Shown here one piece after another: positions 35,318 through 45,022 of a stretch of 64,000 nt of DNA; position 1 is the stretch's first letter, and every line of letters begins with the position of its first letter. Source of the DNA: Chlorops oryzae. Its lineage: Eukaryota > Arthropoda > Insecta > Diptera > Chloropidae. Made by a program: the position numbers and the translations under genes. The notes below the pieces were generated by a model. It ran no database searches. It had not been told where the DNA came from and saw only the letters and a program-made list of their open reading frames with translations. The DNA lies in contig CM035806.1 of assembly GCA_020466095.1 (NCBI GenBank), forward strand, positions 118,260,421-118,324,420, in the 5' to 3' direction.

Positions 35318-35914
35318 TAAAGGGGTAGCTCCAGTACTAGGGTTTGTTACGAAAATCACAAAAACTACGCTTAAACCGGAGTTTTTAAAGATATTTTGAC
35401 GGAATTTAATATTTGAACATGTTTAAAGGCAATTAATGTGATTTCTAAAAACTTGAAGTGCGCGTGACAGAAGGGCGCGTTTTTCAAAAATTGTCTCCTA
35501 CACCAGAAATTCAAATGGGATTTGAACGAAAGTTGGCAAGTATACTTCCTTTATAGCCAGTCCATTATTAAGGGTGCCTCCAGTACTAGGGTCTGTCACA
35601 AAAATCTCAAAACTGCCCCAAAATCGGACATTTTCGAAAGATTTGAATGAAGCTTAGAATTTGAGCATACATACAAATATTCAAGCGTCCGAATAGAAAT
35701 TAAATAATTCGAAATTTGGGCGTGGCAAAGGGGCGGTTTTCATTAAGAAATTTAGTACAAATCGGTTTGTAGGCCCCCTTATGGCCTTAAAATCTCTAGA
35801 ATATTGCTTCTTAATGGTCCTGTTTTTGGGCGCGTATTAAAAATTATTTTAACATGTGTGCCTGTGTCCGGTATTTAATTGTCAGTCTCGTCTGACTATA
35901 AAACCCTTACTTGT

Positions 35915-36339
35915 TTCTTATTCAAATCGAATTAATTTAACTCGCTGAAGCATTGGAAAAAGAATACTAAAGAGTAAGAATTGTGTGATGACCCACAAAA
36001 AAGATAGTAAGGAAAATCTGAGAAAATCCAAATCGCTTCTTCCCTAAAAAATAGAGGGTAGTGATACACATGAGTAGTATAATCTGGTATAATATACCCA
36101 TTACTTAACAATACAATAACCTCCTATACCACAACACCCGAAGTTCCTCTAAATAGTTATATGTGCCAACTTCAAAAAATATCTTTACAATTAGCGAGGC
36201 CCTAAAATTTATAGGCTATAACATTTTTTTATACTTACGAACTATGCCTGTATCCTTCAATCATATGCTCGCCTACATCGGAGTCTGATTTATGCTTAAA
36301 TATGGTTATGCGGGGGCACTTAGTCCTTTTAAGCGGGTT
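35915..36339. other. Unassigned DNA
   Basis: AT-rich; no gene or bounded element recognised. Confidence 0.35.
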
Positions 36340-36347
36340 GTCTCATT

Positions 36348-36502
36348 CAGTGCCGTAGCAACCATAGGGGCAAGAGGGGGCTTTGCCCCCCACGCATTTT
36401 TGTTTTTCACCATGAATAAAATTGAAAAAATAATTTTTCCCCCCCACGCAAATTGGAAAAATAATTTTCCCCCTCACGCAAAACAGAATTGCTACGGCAC
36501 TG
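36348..36502. mobile_element. hAT MITE, 155 bp, CAGTGCCGTAGCAA ends
   Basis: Ends CAGTGCCGTAGCAA and TTGCTACGGCACTG, flanked by the perfect 8-bp duplication GTCTCATT (36340-36347; 36503-36510). The interior carries GGGGCTTTGCCCCCCACGC and repeated CCCCCCACGCAAA. A much longer relative with the same ends is at 53483-56424. Confidence 0.93.
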
Positions 36503-36672
36503 GTCTCATTGGGCAACAATTGTTTTGCCATTTTATTTAGCATTTTTTTATAGCTTAGATATTGGAGAATATCGTGCTAAATGGATTTTTTGAAGTTCGA
36601 AATAGGTTAGAGGATATTTCCTTATTTGTCAAGCAAGATATGCACTAAAACGAGTAATTTTAGCGTTGCTTC

Positions 36673-38500
36673 AAAGGGTCTGGCGGGTTAAGCAAAGGCA
36701 TGCGGCATCATGAAAGGAATTTTTAAATTTTGTTGATTTTTCGATAGGCGCCATCTAAAAACACTGTGGAGACCACTTTTTAGATTTTTATTTTGAACGG
36801 TCCTTGAAATATCCTTGAAAATCCTTTTTTATAAGCCTTTTTTCAAAATTGTATTTCTCAACAACCAATTAAGATAGAGAGATGATCTAAGCAGATTGTG
36901 TTAGATAATAAAACAAGGAAGCTAAAAAATTTTTTTTTAATTTTTACGCTGAGAAAAAATTTTTCACAAAACTAAAAAGAAAATTTTGAATATTTTTTTC
37001 AGTGTATTCCCAGTTTCGCGCCACTCTATAATTTTTTCAGAAACACCCCTCAGTATTTACTTTCATTTAAAAGAAAAAAATTTTTCAATCAGATGGCGCA
37101 GCAGTGTGATATTCAAAAAATCGCAAGTGCACCTATATCAGCGTTGCCAGATGAATTTTCTTAAAAAGCGGGATTTTTTAAAAATTTATCCAAAAAATGC
37201 GGGATTTCACAAGCAATTGCGGGACAAATTTAAATTTACTTTCGCGAGACAACAAATGTGGAATTCCAACAAAAACCCCTTAACAAAGTATTAATTATGT
37301 ATATTCAGAATTACTTTTTCTTTCTATGGCTTTATTGCTCGCATTCAAAGATTTTAAACATTTTGTTACGTTAGTAAATTATTTTTAAATTTCTTACATT
37401 TTGTTACATTAGTAGATTATTTCAAATTTATTTGTACTTTTCTGACCCTTTCACCGAATCTAAGATTTCTTTTTTATCTTTAACAAACTAAAAGTTAGTT
37501 TCCATATATTTGAAAAAAAGCGGGATTTTTCATGTCCCGGCGGGACATTATAATTTTAGGCCAAAAAGCGGGACATCCCGCAAAATGCGGGACGTCTGGC
37601 AACGCTGACCTATATGCTCCCAGTACTAATATCCAGTACAAATGTGTGCAATATGGTACAAAAACACATCACTCATACGCCAAGCCTTAAGTATAAAAAT
37701 ATGCAGTATATTTTTCTAACTATTTCAAAAACTAATATAGATAGAAAGATGAAACAAACGGTGAATCATTTTTAACAAAACAAGGAACCCAGAACATATA
37801 TTTTTATATTTTACACTGAGAAAAATTTTTGCACAAAAAAGAAAACAAAAATTAGGCTATTTTTTTCAGTGTATTTCGGGTTTTGTAATACTATTTTGCT
37901 ATTTTAAAAACATACCTGTCAGCTTAAATTTTATTCGAAAGAAGATTTATTTAAATCGATGAATAGCTTCTTGAGATATTTAAGAAAACATAAGAGCATA
38001 TTTTTGTACTGAACACATTTGTACTGGATATTAGTACTGGGAGCATATAGGTGCACTTGCGATTTTTTGAATATCACACTGCTGCGCCATCTGATTAAAA
38101 ATTTTTTTTCTTTTAAATGAAAGTAAATACTAAGGGGTGTTTCTAAAAAAAATTATAGAGTGGCGCGAAACTGGGAATACACTGAAAAAAATATTCAACA
38201 TTTTCTTTTTAGTTTTGTGAAAAATTTTTTCTCAGTGTAAAAATATAAAAAAATTTTTTTAGCTTCCTTGTTTTATTATCTAACATAATCTGCTTAGATT
38301 ATCTCTCTATCTTAATTGGTTGTTGAGAAATACAATTTTGAAAAAAGGCTTATAAAAAAGGATTTTCAAGGATATTTCAAGGACCGTTCAAAATAAAAAT
38401 CTAAAAAGTGGTCTCCGCAGTGTTTTTAGATGGCGCCTATCGAAAAATCAACAAAATTTAAAAATTTCTTTCATGATGCCGCAACCCGCTAGACCCTTTT
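36673..38500. mobile_element. Large foldback element, arms near 470 bp
   Basis: The left arm (from AAAGGGTCTGGCGGGTT at 36673 to about 37660, minus an inserted hAT MITE) and the right arm (about 37998-38500) are inverted copies of each other, sharing for example GATAGGCGCCATCTAAAAAC and CGCAAGTGCACCTATATGCT. The loop (about 37660-37998) holds a diverged third copy of the arm's centre (ACACTGAGAAAAATTTTTGC). No ORF and no clear target duplication. Confidence 0.85.
37139..37607. mobile_element. hAT MITE, 469 bp, CAGCGTTGCCAGA ends
   Basis: Ends CAGCGTTGCCAGA and TCTGGCAACGCTG, flanked by the perfect 8-bp duplication ACCTATAT (37131-37138; 37608-37615). The opposite arm of the foldback retains the uninterrupted target CCTATATGC, which proves the insertion came after the foldback. 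The interior is rich in AAAGCGGGA words. Confidence 0.95.
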
Positions 38501-39132
38501 AAACGCATTTATCTCCAAACCACTTTTTTTGAACTGGCTGCCACGATTTCTCCAGTTCAACTGGACCGATTTTAATGAAACAAAGTGGAATCAGAGCAGA
38601 ATCGTCACCATTGTAGCGTGAACCTCAATCATAATTTTAACATGTTTTTTACGATTTTTTTTACACTGAGGTTCACGCCATAATGACATCTATACTGATA
38701 ATAACCCTGTTTTTTCCATTTCGGACAACTTGGATACCTGAAATCATGGCAGCCAGCACTTCACTTTTTTTTGAGCACCCATTTTGACGGCCGAGAACTT
38801 TTTGAGCCGCCCTTACATAAAAAACATAGTGCTTCTTTATTAACTTTCATTCATTCCTAATATGCCATTCAGACGAGCATCGAAATCCCGGGATTTCGGC
38901 ACTTGGATTTCGTGAAATCTATATCGAATTCCAAGCGTTCACACGACAATATCGCCATTGAGAGGATTTGGTTTGACAGCCATTCATCTGTTTGTAGTGC
39001 TGCCAATTGTAGGGAAATTTCCTTAAAATTTTTAACAAAAATTCACTTGTAGGGACAAAAGTCAAAATATTTACTAAATTTTGTATAAATTTGGTTGTCA
39101 TAAAATTAAAAAGACAAAATAAAAAAAAAAAA
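38501..39132. other. Unassigned DNA
   Basis: Contains a local inverted pair, GTGAACCTCAATCATAATTT (38619) against ACACTGAGGTTCACGCCATA (38662). No gene recognised. Confidence 0.35.
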
Positions 39133-39254
39133 AGGTTCATTTCATTCAATTCCAATGGATTTGAAGCATCCCATCGTCTTTGTTCTCGCCGAATATCGGC
39201 AAAATCATCATCTTCATCTGCGGAATCTGTGTACCATATTTCAATTTCAGCCAT
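39133..39254 (-). pseudogene. Harbinger-like transposase N-terminal remnant
   Basis: ATG at 39254 opens MAEIEIWYTDSADEDDDFAD and RREQRRWDASNPLELNEMN, then runs into a T-rich tract. An acidic start followed by R-x-x-R...NPLEL resembles the beginning of PIF/Harbinger nuclease proteins (HARBI1-like). The catalytic part is absent. Assignment is by motif style only. Confidence 0.4.
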
Positions 39255-39982
39255 TTCACTTTTCGTTTTTAAATTTGAGAAATAAACACAAACAGCTGAT
39301 CGGTTTAAAGAATCAGAAGCCACAATGGAGCCACTATGTTTCGATTTGTTGCCGAATGAAAAAACAATCGACTCAGTCGAAGAGCTTCGATTCGACTATC
39401 GATCGAACCCTAGAATAAGGCAGTATTCCTATGTTTATGTGAAAAAGTTCAGTCGAAGCTATCGTTAATCGTCGATAGTCTAAAAATTTGAAAATTGAAA
39501 TATTATTTGTATAGGCTTTTTTGAATAAATTGAAAACTGTTTTATTTACCGCTACAAGATAAGGCCTATTCCATGATACAATAAAACAAGATAGCGCCAC
39601 TTCAGTACCGCTATTTTGAGGCTCTCTCTGAGAGCCGAAAATTGAATTTGTGACGTCACTGAGCGAGAAATTGTTGTTGTTTCCCGTGCTATTCAATGAT
39701 TATCTTTAAATGGTAATATTTATGGTGTTTTTAATTATTAATAACCAATTTTTGCATTAACATGTAAAGAAATATTGAAAGAAAAATTATAAATTCGGGT
39801 TTTACGAAATTATAACTTTTTCATTCATAATTTCTCGTAAAAAGTATAGTGCGTTCAAAGCTCATTCGGTCTTGGTCTGCCAAGCCGATTACATCGTAAG
39901 CGAGGGTGCGGTCGTTTGTTGCGCATTTTCGCACAAAAGCTTTTATACAAATGAAACGAAAGCTTTTTTGAATTTAGCGCTG
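39255..39982. other. Unassigned DNA, left flank of Transib
   Basis: No gene recognised. Repeated CGATTCGACTATCGATCGA-like words lie at about 39388-39480. The last five bases (CCATG, to 39987) are the Transib target. Confidence 0.35.
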
Positions 39983-40109
39983 CCATGCACACTGGGCCAG
40001 CGGACCCTATTTGGTGGCCAAAATTCAATAACTTGTGAAGGAGTCAATCAATTTAAATAAAAGTTTGACAATATAACTTTCGAGCAGTACTAAAGTAGTC
40101 AGAAAAATT

Positions 40110-40610
40110 TCAGCTCGATCGGACCATTTTTTTGGGTACCTCCAGTACTAGGGTCTGTTCCAAAATCATGAAAATAGCTCTAAAATCTGCATTTTTTAAG
40201 ATATTTCGATGAAATTTGATATTTGAGCTTATTTTGAGGTCATAAATGTTATTTCCAAATATTAAAAAAGTGGGCGTGGCAAAAGGGCGGTTTTGGAAAA
40301 ACGCCTCTTCCGCCTGCAACTCGAAAGGGAATTGGACGAAAGTCGGCATGTGAACTTCTTTCATGTACATAAACATCCGCTACAAAGAAAGGCCTCATTG
40401 GACCATGCTTTCAGGTACCTAAAGTATTAGAGTCTGTTATAAAAATCATAGAAACTGCTCTGAAAGCTAAATTTTTTGACGTATTTTCATGAAATTAGAA
40501 ATTTGCGCTTATTTTAAGACCTTCAATGTTATTTCAGAAAATTGGAAAAGTGGGCGTGGCAAAAGGACTTTTCCAAAAAAGTTTCTATATGTACACTATA
40601 TACAATGTCC
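40110..40610 (+). mobile_element. Diverged family-B Helentron fragment inside Transib
   Basis: Carries GGTACCTCCAGTACTAGGGT, AAAGTGGGCGTGGCAAAAGG twice and family-B spacing, but neither end. It is either an old insertion into the Transib element or sequence it captured. Confidence 0.65.
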
Positions 40611-40942
40611 GATATCAGAAAGTAAAAATGCACTTATTTTCCGAGTTAAAAAAAAACAAATTTTGTGCCATTAGGGGATTGAAGGGGGTGAATAGCGGAA
40701 AATTTAACGATGGGAAAAAAATTTTTAAGGTCATTTTTGGATTCAGCGCATCAAAATACATAGGAATAGGTGGGTCTAGTTTCTGGAACATGACCATTTT
40801 TTTTGTGTGCCTGTGTTATTTGGCGTAAGCCCTATTCAGAGTTAACCATCATATCTGATGGCCTTTCCCCTATCCGCAACCTGGGGACTCGTCCGGTCGC
40901 CTGAACTCGGCCCCTACGAAAACTTACGATTCCTTACTTCCT

Positions 40943-42913
40943 TCATTCATCGGACTCCGAAAGGTCGTGTTCCAAAAAGTCGGCAAAACTATCGGTGACA
41001 TCAAAGTTATCATCGTCCTGCAAATCGTCATCGACTGCAAAGTTGGGGGCTTGAGGGGTTTGGAGTAATTCTCCGATTTCCTTTGCGTAGCAATACCCCG
41101 TTTTACTTTTATAATTTGTTTTTAGGGCGATGTTGCATATTACAGGATCAGAGCTGTCCAGGGCTCTGAAGAAAACATCCTCCAAATTTGCTTGACGGCT
41201 AGTGCTACGAGCGTGATGGTCTCTGTCCCGTTTGTAGTACTTATTTCTGGCTTCAGAGGCCTCCTCGCCTAACATTCCGATTGGTAAAACGCATCCCCTT
41301 ATTATGTCGGTGCCATGGACGAGAATTTTGTGTAGGGTCGCAGGCATACGATACCAATTGTAATGTTTTACGAATATGTTCGCTGTTTGCGAACACAGGT
41401 CGCCGAAGGAGGTTGCATTTATTGGCAAATGGCACGACAAAGCTATCAAAATTTTTTTGAAATTAGCTATCATTTCCACATTTAGACCTAAGATTCCAGC
41501 GAACATTTCGGGGTCCCGAAAAGCTTTTCTGGCGGTATTTCCATTATTTGTCGTGCCAGACCCACCAGGCTTTGGCTTACTTACAATCAGGCCTAGCTTA
41601 TTCCATAACGATTCTTGGATATGTTGCTGTCTTTTTTTCACAATCGCCTTGTCCTCTTCTTTTCTAACTTGCCATATTTTTACAGTGGACTTGTACGAAA
41701 TATTTAAGCAGGTTTCAAGCAATCTTATCCATGCATGCAAGGGGCTAAGGCCATATTGAAGAGCTGTTGGATCTGGTACAAAGCGTCCATTACTTACATT
41801 TGACAAGTCGTTGAACATTGATGGAGTGGCCTTACATATAGGACAGGTTCGCATTGACTTTGTATTTGTGATTATATTTAAAACTTTTCCGTCTATCAAA
41901 GTCAAAAACGTTGCAAAATGAATGTGAATGACATGTTTTTCATCCAGAGCGATTGTTAGCGCATCTAGATTTGCTATCTCTTCTTTTACTGCTGCTTTCT
42001 GATTCAAAACTAGTTCAGTTGATTCAGAGGCGAATTCTACGCAAAGTGGTCGGCAGGATTTAAGTGATTGGGAAGCTCCATTGTTCCATAGAATAATATT
42101 GTTTTCCCCTTGGTTGTACAAAAGCCGTAGTGGAATAACTGTTGTTACAAAAAGACTTCCATCCTTACTAGGAAGGTTATCTTTTTGGTTTTGGTATGGC
42201 TGATTATAGTTTGAAAGACCAGTGCAACCATCGAATCCCCAGGAAAACATCATCAAACACTCTAAACTAGATATTCTCTTACTTTGCATAAACTGCAAAA
42301 TAACATCGGCCTGTAACTTTACAATTCTTCTCGTCGTATGACTAAAAAGAGATTGAAGTGAAACTTTCGCACATTTTTCGGTAATTGAAAACTCACTTTT
42401 CGGAGGACGGCAATTATCCTTAGCAACCCTGACATCATTATAGGGTGGCCATATGTCTGCACCACCAGATTTCACCTCTAAGCGCTTGTTTTGGTAAACA
42501 GCTTTAGTCAGTGAATTTTCTAATAAAAATGCAAGCGCTTCTTCAGGAGTTTTTTTTATTATTGCCGGTGTCGTTTCATTGCCAACTTTAAGAATTTTTT
42601 TGGGAAGTTCTGGACTTTCTATTATACTATTTAGTAATGAACACAACTCTAATTCGCCAGAACGTCGTGATGCAAACTGACAAGCCAACAAAATCCTTTT
42701 GGGATCATGTTCTAAGCTTGCACTAAATTTTGCAACTTCTCGACGCACTGAACGACTCGATGTTTCAGCAAAAGGCAGTGATGGTCGACCAGCACACTTA
42801 AAGTAATGCTGCTGTCCATTATCTTCAGAGAGATCGTCTATATAAATATAAAAGTCAGAGTCCAACCACTCACATTTCTCAAATCCGGTTTTATGCCCAT
42901 ATGCTTCTTTCAA
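40943..42913 (-). CDS. Transib transposase, RAG1-superfamily (DDE intact)
   Basis: Cut-and-paste recombinase that would cut at CAC ends and leave 5-bp duplications. The open frame gives 656 residues. Numbering from its first codon: D228 in SWGFDGCTG, D341 in LIDGKVLN and E554 in EEASEARNKYYKRDRDHHAR. These align with RAG1 D600, D708 and E962, including the D-to-D spacing (113 versus 108) and the RAG1 ESGNK...R.R...AR block. A CPICKAT zinc pair (C357, C360) lies 16 residues after the second Asp, as the RAG1 CTLC does after D708. KSCRPLCVEFASES matches the RAG1 CKPLC region. The acidic tail ends DFLEHDLSESDE. The 5' end is unresolved. The first codon listed is TTG; ATG at 43088-43086 starts MFKLTKREVFDILASGNDMK, but TAA at 43010-43008 and a frame change near 42930 intervene. 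So the N-terminus is broken or spliced. It is not homologous to other transposases in this window except the 6172-7973 remnant. Confidence 0.9.
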   Translation of the reverse strand: MKEAYGHKTGFEKCEWLDSDFYIYIDDLSEDNGQQHYFKCAGRPSLPFAETSSRSVRREVAKFSASLEHDPKRILLACQFASRRSGELELCSLLNSIIESPELPKKILKVGNETTPAIIKKTPEEALAFLLENSLTKAVYQNKRLEVKSGGADIWPPYNDVRVAKDNCRPPKSEFSITEKCAKVSLQSLFSHTTRRIVKLQADVILQFMQSKRISSLECLMMFSWGFDGCTGLSNYNQPYQNQKDNLPSKDGSLFVTTVIPLRLLYNQGENNIILWNNGASQSLKSCRPLCVEFASESTELVLNQKAAVKEEIANLDALTIALDEKHVIHIHFATFLTLIDGKVLNIITNTKSMRTCPICKATPSMFNDLSNVSNGRFVPDPTALQYGLSPLHAWIRLLETCLNISYKSTVKIWQVRKEEDKAIVKKRQQHIQESLWNKLGLIVSKPKPGGSGTTNNGNTARKAFRDPEMFAGILGLNVEMIANFKKILIALSCHLPINATSFGDLCSQTANIFVKHYNWYRMPATLHKILVHGTDIIRGCVLPIGMLGEEASEARNKYYKRDRDHHARSTSRQANLEDVFFRALDSSDPVICNIALKTNYKSKTGYCYAKEIGELLQTPQAPNFAVDDDLQDDDNFDVTDSFADFLEHDLSESDE

Positions 42914-43879
42914 ACGTTTGTTGTGTTTGCATTTTAAAGTAGAAAGAGAGGTTTTTAAACGTCATATCATATTCTGATAAGTCTTTAGGGCATTTGTTTA
43001 TTCTGCTTTAAACTGCAGGAACATACGTTTTCATATCATTTCCTGATGCTAAAATATCAAAGACTTCTCTTTTAGTGAGCTTAAACATTTTTATAATTTT
43101 CGCAAACAACACACCTATCAAATGAATAACAGCTTATACGAGTAATAAGCTGCAAAGTCAAAGCTAATTTAATGTGACATATATTCAACCGAAAATATTA
43201 ACTATATGAGAATTATATGCATTCATAATGAAAATAACTTTAACGAAAGCATAAAGCATTAGCTGACCGCAAATTATACACCAACAGAAGAATAGGAACT
43301 CACATTACGCGTTAGCCCAAACTCACCACGCGAATTTTACAGTTTTTCTCCTTAGTCAAAACGACTTGAATGTTAATTTAACGGCTGAAAAGTTTAGTTT
43401 CCGGAACTTTGCGCACCTCAGTTTTGTATAAAATTGTTTCAAAATTTTAATAAGTTTAACATTTATTTTGTACATAGTGGAATCTCGGGGAATCTGCTTC
43501 TCAAAGGCGCACAATTAAAAAAATTTGGTCTTTTTTTCACTTTTCACCCCCAAAATTTTTGTTAAACGTGACGCCAATGTTCTAAATTTTATTTTTTCTC
43601 AGTTTCGTGTGTATATTATAATAAAAAAAGAAAAAAAAAATTGGGTCAACAGCCCTTGTCCAAAAAATATTGATCTTTAATTGAAGGAGGACCACGAAAT
43701 TATTTTTACAGGTTTTCAAATTTAAATAGTCGCTACATTCTCAAAAGTTGTTGTATTTGTTTAATATTAAGGAAATAACATCTTCAAACATTTCTTAACA
43801 TATTGGCGTACCCAGTTTTTTCATATCTAAGAAAGGACTTTTGGCCACGAAATAAGGTCCGCTGGCCCAGTGTGCCATG

Positions 43880-44372
43880 TACAGTGGTTTCTGGTTATAT
43901 GCGTCACGGTTCTATTTTGCGCCGTTTTTCCCGCCCCAATGATGAAATCGAAGAAGAAAACTACGCAGGGATAGAGCAACTAAAAAGTGACGCCGTTGAA
44001 AATGTTGCAGGCAATATTTGTTACCGGCTTAAAGATGAACTACCCGAGATCGTTCTGCAGGATAGCGAAACTTGATCTGCATTGGAATCATGGCCATCCC
44101 ATTTAAGCGAAGGCGGACTTTCGATTCCGACGAGGACATTGTTTCACCACGTTGGCGAGCTGGAAAGTGTTTTTAAAAATTTTAACAATGATTCCCATCG
44201 CATTTGCAGTGATTACATCCAACAACTTATTGGACTATCTCAACACATTGAAAGCGATGAGCGCGTCAAAAAATTATTCTTCCGCTCAAGACTGTACTTC
44301 ACAATTAGAAAACAAAATTTAGGAATATCTGTAAAAAGTAGAAGTAAAAAAATGAAAAAAATTGCAACTTAA
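43880..44372 (+). pseudogene. P-element/THAP9-like transposase C-terminal remnant
   Basis: One frame, broken by TGA at 44073-44075, reads LKSDAVENVAGNICYRLKDE, LSEGGLSIPTRTLFHHVGEL and VKKLFFRSRLYFTIRKQN. The order 'A..NVAG.I..KL', 'LS.GGL..P', 'VKKLFF..R..F.I' is typical of the C-terminal end of P-superfamily transposases as I recall it. The catalytic part is missing. The Transib element inserted immediately upstream (target CCATG), so the P-like remnant was there first. Confidence 0.5.
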
Positions 44373-44439
44373 AAAAAATTAAGCATTTTATTATAATAGA
44401 ATTCAAGAATTCTACCTAATACTATCGCTTAAAATCCCC

Positions 44440-44966
44440 AGTCGGTCAAGTCCGACTTTGATATACTCAGCACCCCGACAATATTGACGCACTATGTTTT
44501 GTCCTTCCGTACGGCAGTTGCACAAAATAAATGTTTGTGGTCTTGGCATTGGGCGGACCATATAAATTATACTACTACACTTTTCATTAGTCTTGATGCT
44601 CCTATGTATCGTTTTTGGAGCTTCTACGCTTTTTACTTCGAAAGTTACAAAAAATCTTCATTTGTGGGCGTGTCAGTAAGCGGATATTGGCCAATTTCGG
44701 TTACTATCGTTCTCGGGGCCTGAACTATGTACCAAATTTTGACTGGGCCGGTCGAGCCGTTTGGATGGTGATCCGACCACGGGCGGACTGAAGGACGGAT
44801 GGGCAGACCGACAGACTGACCAACAGACGGACGCATTGACGGACGGACAGATTTCAATCGTCATCAAGAATATATCTATATAAGTAATTATCTATACCTA
44901 CGGCTCTTAGGCCTAGGTGTTGCAAGATTCGCAGAAGGTAATATACCCTGTTTGCGCCGGGTATAA
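44440..44966 (-). mobile_element. Family-A Helentron, diverged but full length
   Basis: On the minus strand it starts TATACCCGGCGCAAACAGGG and ends with the AAGTCGGACTTGACCGACT hairpin at 44440. It lacks the tandem internal units of the 4166 and 56790 copies and is clearly the most diverged family-A member. It lies just upstream of the host exon's acceptor. Confidence 0.75.
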
Positions 44967-45022
44967 AAGTAATGCTAAATAATACTAATCTACTTTATTT
45001 TTTTCTTTCCTTCTCTTTGCAG

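Larger units (their letters stand above)
32849..35914 (+). mobile_element. Family-B Helentron split by two mariners
   Basis: The 5' end TATACCCGACACACTCTGTG is at 32849 and the 3' tail AACCCTTACTTGTTT at 35914. Removing 32948-34208 and 34385-35317 (with one TA each) restores a continuous family-B sequence. The two different mariners therefore landed in an already resident Helentron. Confidence 0.85.
39988..43874 (-). mobile_element. Transib (RAG1-type) transposon, 3887 bp, with both ends
   Basis: Inverted ends start CACACTGGGCCAGCGGACC on both sides and match at about 36 of 39 positions. The 5-bp duplication CCATG flanks the element (39983-39987; 43875-43879). Each end reads heptamer CACACTG, 23-bp spacer, then CCAAAANTC, a layout like a 23-bp-spacer recombination signal. 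The minus strand encodes a RAG1-superfamily transposase. A piece of family-B Helentron (about 40110-40610) lies between the left end and the gene. Confidence 0.93.

Noticed and set aside
42910..43031. An intron (GTATGT donor) joining the Transib ATG at 43088 to the main frame
   Set aside because: The donor is good and a pyrimidine tract follows, but the available AG sites do not restore the reading frame by my count, so I left the N-terminus unresolved.
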